This document shows, piece by piece, positions 12,801-24,800 of a stretch of DNA of 64,000 nt. The stretch's first letter is position 1. The number at the start of each line of letters is the position of its first letter. Source of the stretch: Membranipora membranacea. Lineage: Eukaryota; Bryozoa; Gymnolaemata; Cheilostomatida; Membraniporidae. The notes beneath the pieces are model-generated. The model was given only the letters and a program-made list of their open reading frames with translations. It did not search any database and had not been told where the DNA came from. A program made the position numbers and the translations under genes. Location of the stretch: NCBI GenBank assembly GCA_914767715.1, contig OU612071.1, positions 4,528,001-4,592,000 on the forward strand, given 5' to 3'.

Positions 12801-15800
12801 CCACCCACAGGCACACCCACAGGCACACACACAGGCACACCCACAGGCACACCCACAGGTGCACCCACAGGTCCACCCATAGGTCGGCCCACAGGTCCAC
12901 CCACAGGTCCACCCACAGGTCCACCCACAGGCACACACACAGGCACACACACAGGTCCACCCACAGGCACACCCACAGGCACACCCACAGGTCCACCAAC
13001 AGGTCCGCCCACAGGCACATCCACTGGCACACACACATGCACACCCACAGGCACATCCACAGGTCCACCCACAGGCACACCCACAGGCACACACACAGGC
13101 ACACCCACAGGCACACCCACAGGTGCACCCACAGGTCCACACACAGGCACGCCCATAGGTCCACCCACAGGCACACCCACAGGTCCACCCACAGGCACAC
13201 ACACAGGCACACACACAGGTCCACCCACAGGCACACCCACAGGCACACCCACAGGTCCACCAACAGGTCCGCCCACAGGCACACCAACAGGCACACCCAC
13301 ATGCACACCCACAGGTCCACCCACAGGCACACCCACAGGTCCACCCACAGGCACACACACAGGTCCACCCACAGGCACACCCACAGGCACACCCACAGGT
13401 CCACCAACAGGTCCGCCCACAGGCACACCAACAGGTCCACCCACAGGCACACACACATGCACACCCACAGGCACATCCACAGGTCCACCCACAGGTCCAC
13501 CCACAGGCACACTCACAGGTCCACCCACAGGCACACCCACAGGCACACACACAGGCACACCCACAGGTCCACCCACAGGTCCGCCCACAGGCACACCCAC
13601 AGGTCCACCAACAGGTCCGCCCACAGGCACACCAACAGGTCCACCCACAGGCACGCCCACAGGTCCACCCACAGGCACACCCACAGGCACACCCACAGGC
13701 ACGCCCACAGGCACATCCACAGGTCCACCAACAGGCACACCCACAGGCACACCCACAGGTCCACCCACAGGCACATCCACAGGCACACCCACAGGTCCAC
13801 TCACAGGCACACCCACAGTCACACCCAGTCACCCCACAGGTCCACCCACAGGTCCACCCACAGGCACACCCACAGGCACACACACAGGCACACACACAGG
13901 CACACCCACATGTCCACCCACAGGTCCGCCCACAGGTCCGCCCACAGGCACACCCACAGGCACACCCACAGGTCCACCCACAGGCACGCCCACAGGCACA
14001 CCCACAGGCACACCCACAGGCACATCCACAGGCACATCCACAGGTCCACCCACAGGCACACCCACAGGTCCACCCACAGTCACACCCACAGGCACACCCA
14101 CAGGCCCACCCACAGGCACACCCACAGGCACATCCACAGGCACACCCACAGGCACATCCACAGGCACACCCACAGGTCCACCCACAGGCACACCCACAGG
14201 CACACCCACAGGTCCACCCACAGGCACACCCACAGGCACACCCACAGGTCCACCCACACTCACACCCACATGCACACCCACAGGTCCACCCACAGGTCCA
14301 CCCACAGGCACACCCACAGGCACACCCACAGGCACACCCACAGTCACGCCCACAGGCACACCCACAGGCACACCCACAGGGACACCCACAGGTCCACTCA
14401 CAGGCACACCCACAGGCACACCCACAGGTCCACCCACAGGTCCAACCACAGGCACACCCACAGGTCCACCCACAGGTCCACTCACAGGCACACCCACAGG
14501 CACACCCACAGGTCCACCCACAGGTCCACCCACAGGTCCACCCACAGGCCCACCCACAGGTCCACTCACAGGCACACCCACAGGCACACCCACAGGTCCA
14601 CCCACAGGCCCACCCACAGGTCCAACCACAGGCACACTCACAGGTCCACCCACAGGTCCACCCACAGGCCCACCCACAGGTCCACTCACAGGCACACCCA
14701 CAGGCACACCCACAGGTCCACCCACAGGCCCACCCACAGGTCCAACCACAGGCACACTCACAGGTCCACCCACAGGTCCAACCACAGGTCCACCCACAGG
14801 TCCACCCACAGGTCCACCCACAGGCCCACCCACAGGTCCACTCACAGGCCCACCCACAGGCACACCCACAGGCACACCCACAGGTCCACCCATAGGCCCA
14901 CCCACAGGTCCAACCACAGGCCCACCCACAGGTCCACCCACAGGTCCAACCACAGGCCCACCCACAGGCCCACCCACAGGCACACCCACAGGCACACCCA
15001 CAGGCACACCCACAGGTCCACCCATAGGCCCACCCACAGGTCCAACCACAGGCACACCCACAGGCACACCCACAGGTCCACCCATAGGCCCACCCACAGG
15101 TCCACCCACAGGCACACCCACAGGTCCACCCACAGGTCAACCCACAGGTCCACCCACAGGTCCACCTGTTGTTACTTGATGTTAAACCACTGCTGCCACA
15201 CAGCCAAATGTGTGCTTATAGAATTCTGTACAGCTCAAAACTAATAAAATGAGGCTGCAATCTCAGCATTCTCACCAAATGAGCAAATAAATTGCACAAA
15301 CTGATCGTCAAATTTAGGGTATGAAATTAATTATCTACCGTCACGGCACGGGTGACGTAGTTACCGTCTTACTAATGCATACTGTACACATCATTAGCTG
15401 GTGGTAGATTTCATGCCCTGAATTTGAAGATCAGTTTGTGCAAATTATTTGCCCATTAGGTGACAATTATGAGATTTAAGTCTCAATTAATTATCGTGGA
15501 GCTATGCAGAATTCAATGAGCACAAATTTGCATGAGTGGCAGCAGTAGGTTAAGCTTATTATTGATGACCATTTCATCATTACTTCCTGGCTTCCTCAAA
15601 CTTATAGCTATTTTTATTCAGCCGTAAACAAATTGTCACACTGATGGAATTTAGTTCAATAATCATGAAGCGAGCAGCTGTGTTGTGAAGCCAAGCCAAA
15701 GTTTGGGATGTTGAAACTTGAGCGAATGAAATTGTGAGGTCAGTAAATTTTCAACGAGCATGAAAAGGCAACACCAAACACTAAAACTGTTACGTTTGTG

Positions 15801-18800
15801 CAGCAACCTGGAAACTGTTGGCATATTATACCATATGGAAGAGGCTCTAACCAAGGCCAGAATTAACGTATAATAATATGCAGCTTTAGCTTTGTTATAA
15901 ATATGCATTTGGAAGAATAAGGACTACAACCAAATAATGGGAATATTAGAGGTTACCACTACATAACAGGACTAGACCCCCAGCACCACCAAATATTCAT
16001 ACCGGCCTAGACGACTGAAACAGTGAAAGCAACCGATATCACAAACAGACAAAATGTGAGGGAAAGGTCAAGAGATTGTGAGAAAGAGTGAAATGTTGGT
16101 CCGAACCATAGACCTTATATAGAGTCTATTGTTCGGACCATGCTAAAGAGTAGCCTTTGCTCTCAGATGTCTTCATTCTAACAAACACTCTACTATTGTG
16201 AGTTTTTCATTGACTTCTCCTGTGCAGTTGCTCTGTGTATCAGGTGATTATGTTAAAGATATAAATCGGAGAAGGGGGAGGTATCAGTCGGTATTCATTG
16301 ATTCATAAAGAAAAGAAGAAACTGACTGACAGACCTCGCCAGAACTGTTCTGAGCGAGAGTGCAGTTGGAGACTTATAGAATCAAAGAGAGATAGTTAAA
16401 ACCAAAATTAAAACTATATGATAACCTTAGAATTTGATCAATGCAGGGTTCAGATTTGATTGGTTGCTCACAAACTAACTCACAAAATCGTTGGCCTTGA
16501 GTTTGGTGTGAGATAACAGAGTCTGGAGGATTCTTGGGCTGAGAAAAGCTCACATTGGAGTGGAAGAGGGAAGGAACGTACAACCACAAAGGTTCACATT
16601 TTGCTGGTGCAGTTGTGAGATGTTGCGATATTGTGATACAACAAAGGAATCAGCAAAGCATGTGCTTATATAAAGCTGTGAACAACATATTTATCAAAAG
16701 TGGCATAGTTGAATGCATATCAAAACTTGTTTACAACAACTTTTTCACCCACATCTGAAAAATTCGCGTCTGGCAAATTTAGCAGCATTTTTTAATTCTG
16801 AAAGGATAACGGTATGGCAAATATATTCGTCTTTTACAATTCAGCTGTTTTTTAATTATGCTATGGCATTATCTTGTCCACTTAAAGGTCCACAGAGAAG
16901 AACATCTATGATAACATGGGATCGAAAATAGAAACCTCTAAATATTTTAATTTAACTGTTTAGCATCTGATTTTTATTTGCTGCAAGAATTTCATTGGAT
17001 CCGTCTAGAGTTTTAAATAATAGACTAGGCCTAGTTAACTTGATGTTGAACAGTGTCCCACAATTGTAATCTGGACAACTCAGGGTCATCGATATCATAC
17101 ACCACATAGTTGACAAGTTACTCATTAACTTCACTCACTTGTAACAAGGTTAATTGGAATTTTGGGTATGTTGTTGACTTGGTGTATCTGATTCACCTAG
17201 GAAGACATGGTATATCAGGCTAACCTAGGAAGACATGGTATACCAGGCTCACCTAGGAAGACATGGTATATCAGGCTCACCTAGAAAGACATTGTATACC
17301 AGGCTCACCTAGGAAGACATGGTATACCAGGCTCACCTAGGAGAACGTGGTATATCAGGCTCACCTAGGAAGACCTGGTATATCAGGCTCACCTAGGAAG
17401 ACATGGTATATCACGCTTACCTAAGGAGACATTGTATATAAGGCTCACCTACGAACACCTGGTATATCAGGCTCACCTAGGAAGACATGGTATATTAGGC
17501 TCACCTAGGAAGACATGGTATACCAGGCTCACCTAGGAAGACATGGTATATCAGGCTCACCTAGGAAGACATGATATACCAGGCTCACCGAGGAAGACAT
17601 GGTATATCAGGCTCACCAAGGAAGACTATGGTATATCAGGCTCACCTAAGAGACTATGGTATATCAGGCTCACCTAAGAGACATGGTATACCAGGCTCAC
17701 CTAGGAAGACATACTATAACAGGCTCACCTATGGAGACCTGGAATACCAGGCTCACCTAGGAAGACATGGTATATCACGCTTACCTAAGGAGACATTGTA
17801 TATAAGGCTCACCTACGAACACCTGGTATATCAGGCTCACCTAGGAAGACATGGTATATTAGGCTCACCTAGGAAGACATGGTATACCAGGCTCACCTAG
17901 GAAAACTATGGTATATCAGGCTCACCTAAGAGACATGGTATACCAGGCTCACCTAGGAAGACATGGTATACCAGGCCCACCTAGGAGGACATACTATAAC
18001 AGGCTCACCTATGGAGACCTGGAATACCAGGCTCACCAAGGAAGACGTGGTATATCAGGCTCACCTAAAAAGACATGGTATACCAGGCTCACCTAGGAAG
18101 ACATGGTATATCAGGCTCACCTAGGAAGACATGATATACCAGGCTCACCTAGGAAGACATGGTATATCAGGCTCACCAAGGAAGACTATGGTATATCAGG
18201 CTCACCTAAGAGACATGGTATACCAGGCTCACCTAGGAAGACATACTATAACAGGCTCACCTATGGAGACCTGGAATACCAGGCTCACCGAGGAAGACAT
18301 GGTATATCAGGCTCACCTGGGTAGAAGATTGAGAAGCCAGCCGACAGTGTAAGCACTTTGTGTGGAGATTTTCTCTAGTATCAGAGTGAATACATCCGGC
18401 TCACTGACTAATAAGAAATCATCCTGTGTGATATCATATAACTGGTCCACTGCAGAAGGTATCAGGCTCGGGTCCTCCTAAAATTAAACATTAAAGACTA
18501 AACACAAACCAAAGGATCTTTTGCTCAGGCAACTAGTACTGATGCAATTAAGATGAGAATTCAACAGCTAAAAAGCTATAGATATTAAAAATACTCTGTT
18601 GGCTATATCGAATCGACAGAGTCTATTATTAATAGAAACAGGAAAGTGATCTAATGAAAACGAATTAAGTGTTTGGGGTTTGCCACAAAATGAGAGGCAG
18701 GCACATGAGCAGGCAACTCTCATATTTATATAATATTTGTATTGACATTATGTTAAGTCCACTATGTGGATTTAGAATGAAGGAAATGATATTAAGGGAA

Positions 18801-21800
18801 TCCTGTTGGACTTTTTGTAGTCATATTAACAACTTAATCAGGTGATTAAGGAGTTGGAAAGCTTGAACATTAAGGTCATGTACAGTATACTTTAAAAATT
18901 CCTTTATTATTAAATGTCTCAGATCTACAAATGTCTATTGTTACGCAGCAGGCCTGTTTTGGTTGAACATTACCCGGGGTAGTTGGTAAATGCCACAGAC
19001 TTTCCAACAGTAGAGTGCTTGTAAACTTGCTAGTTAACCTCACCGAAACAGTTAAGTAGCTTGACATGACAAGCTAACGAAATATTTGATCATGAAAGAT
19101 CAAATATGCCTGCATTTGGAGTTGCCCCCTTCCTTCAAGTGATAAGGAATACAGTCATTTTAGATCTAACTGGACCGAGGACAGACCTGCCACTGTAGCT
19201 TAGTGAGTTCACATTGCTCTATGATCCAGCTTGTCTCTAGTAGATGTTTCCTTCCTACTTCCTCCTCGACGTTCTGTATTATACTCAGCACGGCGTTATG
19301 TAGTGAGTGATGTGAGTGGTTTATAGTGTTCTTATATATCCGCGACGGAACGTCGTATCCTAGAATAAGAGGATGAACTTTGAATAGCTACTGATACCAG
19401 TTAGTTCTTCAGTAGTATGTAATGATAGATGTAAACAAAGATTTAGAGACAACTCCTTGGTGTAAAGGAAGAATTGTTTCCTTTGCAAATTGAAGTACCT
19501 TGGTAGGATTACAAAACTCAAGTCTTTATAGGAGAGGTATACACCCGAGGGTGCTGGGTGCTGGAACAATCAACAATGAAAGCTCCCCCAGTGGGACTCG
19601 AACCCACAACTCCTGCGGCACTAATCGCCTGGCAATGAATAGCAAGCTCGCTAACCGATTGCGCCATCTCATCATCCCCAAAACACGAAATTGAGAGTAT
19701 GGTAATAGTTAATCAACCACATCGATGATTTCAAACTGCTTTTCAACCTTAATTTACAGACATATAAACGGCATCAGGTTCTCATGTTGATGTGAATTCA
19801 TCTTACTAGATCTGCAAGAGATGAAAGACAGAGTCAGTGTTCCCCTTTACTCCCTTATATCATGTGGGAGACAACTCTTACTTTCATTTTGACAGCACAC
19901 AGTAGTAAGCTTTATCTAACCGACCAATAGCAAAATCCGAAATATCACACTATTACTGACCGTAAGTCTCGGGCTGACTGGCTAGCCTGTGTGTGACGTT
20001 ACGTATCTCCTCCTTGACTTGAGTAGCTTTGATCTTACCGCTGAGTAATAGTCCCTCCATCTTTTTAACTTTTCTCAGTTCGTCAGTGGCTGACTGGAAC
20101 GCCTCGCACACTATCGTCAGTTCTGTAAAATAACAGGGAGAATAGGGGTGGAAACTTTCACGTAGAGCCCTATCCATGTGCTACTTGTTTTGCAGATAAC
20201 GTGGGCTCAAACACTGATTACACGAAAGACCACTACGACTGAATAGCTGATAGAATTTTGTGTGGTCACCATTTGCAAATTAAAATGAAGTATGAGGACA
20301 CATTCAGCACTATGATGAAACTCCTTCTTCTATCCCTCTCATATACACATTCTTAAGGTGTGATCCCAACGCCTGTATATCAAACCATATCATCTGTCGG
20401 GGCCTTAGTTTACGACCATGTATTGAGCTATATGAGGTGGAGTGGTACTGTCCCCTGTGTCAGAGCAGAGTGACATGGGAACACATGCTTAGGAAAGTAG
20501 TGAGTCTGCTGGCTCCAGCTGTAGTGTTTTGGATAAAACAGCAAAATCCTCCTAGCAGCTGTTTGGGGACCTCGTAATCATCAATAGGGGAGAATTCAGA
20601 AGAGCAGAGTGTGCATTGAATTTCTTTGTCCCAATGTCAAAAGATGCTTGAGTTCCTGACACAATTTATTTGCTCAAAGTGTGGGGCTGGTATTTGAATT
20701 GATTGACTTATGCACAGAATGTATCCATCAGCAAGCACTTTTGTACACATGATACCCTATAGGATGCTCAGCTCAAACTTAAGTCATAGATCATATTCCA
20801 GGCTGGCCTGTTATGTCAAGCTTAGAAAGTTTAGAGGGGGGAGGGAACACAACAGCTCCCCCACACCAAGCCAACAATGCTTGTCAAGGCAGGCTATCTC
20901 CTACCATACAATGGTGAAGTGACTGTTATGACAAATTCTGATTAAGCTTAAGATCAACAAATTTCCAGCTGGCTGATATTTTTGTATTCTGAGACAGGAC
21001 AACTTACCACCAAGAGCCAAATCTGTGAAATTGAAAAGCAAACTCAACTTTGAAAAGCAGACAAACTAGAGCGGAACTCTAATGATGATCAAGATAATTG
21101 TGGTGATAAACACTAGGACTAAGACTAGGGCTCATGGGCCTTCTCCTGGAAGCCTGGATGTCTATTTGGTCGATGGAAATACCAAATTTGTATTTATGAC
21201 AAATTCTGATCAAGCTTAAGATCAACAAAATTCCAGCTGGCTGATATTTTTTTATTCTGAGACAGGACAACTTACCACCAAGAGCCAAATCCGTGAAATT
21301 GAAAAGCAAACTCAATTTTGAAAAGCAGACAAACTAGAGCGGAATGTCTATTTGGTCGATGGAAATACCAAATTTGTATTGGAAAAATTCCAAATAATTC
21401 ATGTGAAATGCCGCCGATAAGATCTCAGGCACATGTTTTATTTTTTTTCAGCAATTTGAGAGCAAGAGCTTACTCCCTCTGTTGCCCTAGACCAAGTCCG
21501 GTCCGTTCGTCTGCATTCGGAGTTGCTCCCCATCCACTGGTGGAAGAGAGCAACTGGAATGCAGGCAATTGAATTAAACTGGATCTACTGTTTCCCTATC
21601 GATCAAAGCTTGTGGAGACATGCTCTTTATACAGGTAGACTTACCATTCAGTAACTCAGCGTGTTTTCTCTTCCACTGACCAGAGACAGACTTTCTGCGC
21701 TTCTGCAGAGCTTTGATTATCTTGTTCTGTTCCTCCATCTGTTGCCTCACCACTGGGGTCAAGGTCACTCTCTTCAGCTGTGAAAATCAAGAGGGTCATG

Positions 21801-24800
21801 TGTGTGATATTGAAAAGTGATGATAGATTATTGTAGTTAGTATCGAAGCAACAGATGTTTCTTTTTCACTGAGAATAATGCACCATGAAGCTTCTTTTAA
21901 TGGAACAACCACAGATACATCATGTTCAGTCATGCGTGTGTGAAGTAACGAAAGAAATGAAGGGGTTCAATACCGGGTACAAGGAGAAAAATTGTTGTTG
22001 CTATTGGAGCAATTTCTCTTTCTTGACTTGTCATTTTTCAGCCCTTCCAGGCTTATTTCAATCAGGCCACCCGTAAAAGAAGTTGAAACTTTAAAACAGC
22101 AAATGTCATATGTAAATCCACCTGACAATATTTACAGGGTTCAATATCACTGACAGCAGTGCTTTTGAATTGGCTACAGCCTCATTTGTCATTAGTCTTA
22201 CTAATTAATTTATTCTAGGAGCAGTGAAACAAGTTGACCTGATTCAATTACAGGTGTATTATCATAGATCAAGGAATTTCTTACCTTATTCTGATTGTTT
22301 ATATCTCACCTCATTCTGATTATTTATTTCTTACCTTATTCTGGTTGTTTATTTCTCACCTTATTCTGATGTTGTTCTATCCTTGTGATGATGATCTCTG
22401 TTATATCAGGATATAGAGCTCTTAACTGAGGGTATCTCAACAGATCAGGTATCAGTTTCTCCTGTAGATTACTTAGTGTGGATTTAAAGGCTGTCCCGGT
22501 GTTGTTCCACATCTCCAAATCTTTGTCTATATAAATAAATAAATAATTATAAACTAAATAAATATAAACCAATATAATTAATAATTGACAACAATAAGGT
22601 TACCGCTGATGATACGCTTTTTTAAATTGAAGGCCTTCTGTAGTTGGTGCAAATCCAGTAGTTGACTAGCACCAACTACACATGGTCTGCGCTTTTGACT
22701 ATGCAAGGTTAATCTGCAGCACTTTTTGTTCACAAAGATTTAAAAATCATTGTGACATTTCTATCGACTACTGCTCGATTTTTTACATTGACATCGACAA
22801 ATTCAAAAATACTGGGCCAACAATTGACTTGTGAATATCATTGTGTTTGACATAGGAAAACAGGAGATATAGGACTTGTAGTTTCTTTACTCAGTTCAAT
22901 ACTTGTTGTAATCTAACACTATACTATAAAAAAGAAGCTCCCTTGCGCATACAAATATCATATTGTAAGCTCTCTAAATCAATAGACCTAGAAATAGATG
23001 TATTTTTTACTACCCCAGCAGTGGAAGAAGGAATTATTTCCAATTGCTTCAATTATATTTTTGATATAGAATCCAGAATACATTGTCCGCTTGATCTATG
23101 TATTTCTCTCCTTGATCATTGCTTTTTAACTTTTTATATACCTTCTATTTACGTAGTGGAGTTTGACTGCCCTACCGAGTTTGACTGCCTTACCCAGTTT
23201 GACTGCCTTACCGAGTTTGACTGCCTTACCGAGTTTGTCTGCCTTACCGAGTTTGACTGCCTTGCCGCGTTTGACTGCCTTACCGATTTTGACTGCCTTA
23301 CCGAGTTTGACTGCCTTACCCAGTTTGTCTGCCTTACCGAGTTTGACTGCCTTACCCAGTTTGTCTGCCTTACCGAGTTTGACTGCCTTACCGAGTTTGA
23401 CTGCCTTACCACGTTTGTCTGCCTTACCAAGTTTGACTGCCTTACCGAGTTTGACTGCCTTACAGAGTTTGACTGCCTTAGCGAGTTTGACTGCCTTACC
23501 GCGTTTGTCTGCCTTTGCGAGTTTGACTGCCTTACCGAGTTTGACTGCCTTACCGAGTTTGTCTGCCTTACCGAGTTTGACTGCCTTACCACGTTTGTCT
23601 GCCTTACCGAGTTTGACTGCCTTACCGAGTTTGACTGCCTTACCACGTTTGTCTGCCTTACCAAGTTTGACTGCCTTACCGAGTTTGACTGCCTTACAGA
23701 GTTTGACTGCCTTAGCGAGTTTGACTGCCTTACCGAGTTTGTTGATGGCGTTTAGTTGTGTCTCAGTAGCTTTGTGTAGCAGCTCTGTATCTTGTTGTGA
23801 TATGGTAATGAGAGGTAAGACCTGGTGATAGAGGATCTGTACTAGAGATTCATGCCTCTCTATATTCGTGTACTGGTCATCAGACATGCTACAATCAGAG
23901 TGGTGTTAGACCATAGACTTAATAGTAAACCTTGACAGGACACTATATGGAGCATTAGCATTGAGGCACAACTAAGTGCCTCACTTCAGCTGTATATGGT
24001 GTCCTGTCTAGGTTTAATATTAAGTCTATATGTTAAACACACTTCATAAATATACCATGGTGGATTAAAGAGGTTAGCAGAAGAGAAATATAAGGCTAGT
24101 TAAAATTTACTCAGACTCTTGGCCCTCTACCTTATGTTTAATCCTCTCCGTTAGAACCTTTTTTTAGGGAAGGGTGAGGCTGCCACTACTTTACTCAATT
24201 AATCTCAGTTTAAAACATGGCATCGCAGCAAATATTCATCTGCGGCCTTCATGTTTGAATTACACCGCAGAGGGTGTCTCAACATGTTGGCATGTTTTAA
24301 TGAACACATCGCACAAACTCCAATAGATGTAAGTGTAGAATATTCTCAATTTCTTAGTATGTCAACTCTTCCCCTAGTTTAAGAGCTCAAACTGTGGCGA
24401 GATACCAACAACTTTCCACTTTTTTGGTTGATGATGAAATGCCTCTACCAGCTATCCCTCCACAGTTTGAGCGCATGAACTACTCTTTCCCCAATCATCC
24501 CTCAGTCATTCACTACCTAGCCTTTTACAGGACAGTAGAGATCATGACCCTAATACTCACCATTCGATGAGTCTTTGCGTCGAGTCGAAGAGCTCATCCA
24601 TATTTATATTATACTCTTCGTCCTCCAAATATTTTATACTAGAAGGTTCCTGTAGAAAATAGAACAAGATTGAATTCGCTTCCTGTTTATTTCAAACTAT
24701 AGAAAACCTTGGTAAGACGGGGTCCAGTTGAAAACAACTAGAAAGAGATCGATAATCTTGTGGATAACAAGGATACATGAACTGTTTGAGGGAAAACTGT

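Noticed and set aside
12531-15244. Open frames of 823-876 codons on both strands through the 12-bp repeat (PTG, THR and TCG-type proteins)
   Set aside because: The 12-bp unit has no stop in any frame, so all six frames are open. There is no signal peptide, splice context or distinctive codon use favouring one, and the array is intronic to a well-supported minus-strand gene.
16952-17134. Minus-strand stretch reading VVYDIDDPE, reminiscent of Tudor/SGF29 proteins
   Set aside because: Stops lie on both sides within about 30 codons, there is no usable acceptor in the right phase, and exons 8 and 9 of the host gene join without it.
17171-18320. CRISPR array
   Set aside because: Units are contiguous with no unique spacers, no cas genes are present, and the genome is eukaryotic.
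17571-18352. Plus-strand open frames reading [14 protein letters not shown]-type repeats
   Set aside because: They are by-products of the 28-bp minisatellite, on the opposite strand to the exon that anchors it, and change frame repeatedly.
19583-19680. Functional tRNA gene (also at 27720, 37131 and 60790)
   Set aside because: A and B boxes are recognisable, but no complete cloverleaf can be folded and a non-tRNA body follows, as in SINEs.
22943-23828. Plus-strand frames of 270 and 221 codons (FDCLTE and TALPSL repeats)
   Set aside because: They arise from the 18-bp repeat; the minus-strand reading is supported by splice sites and phase.
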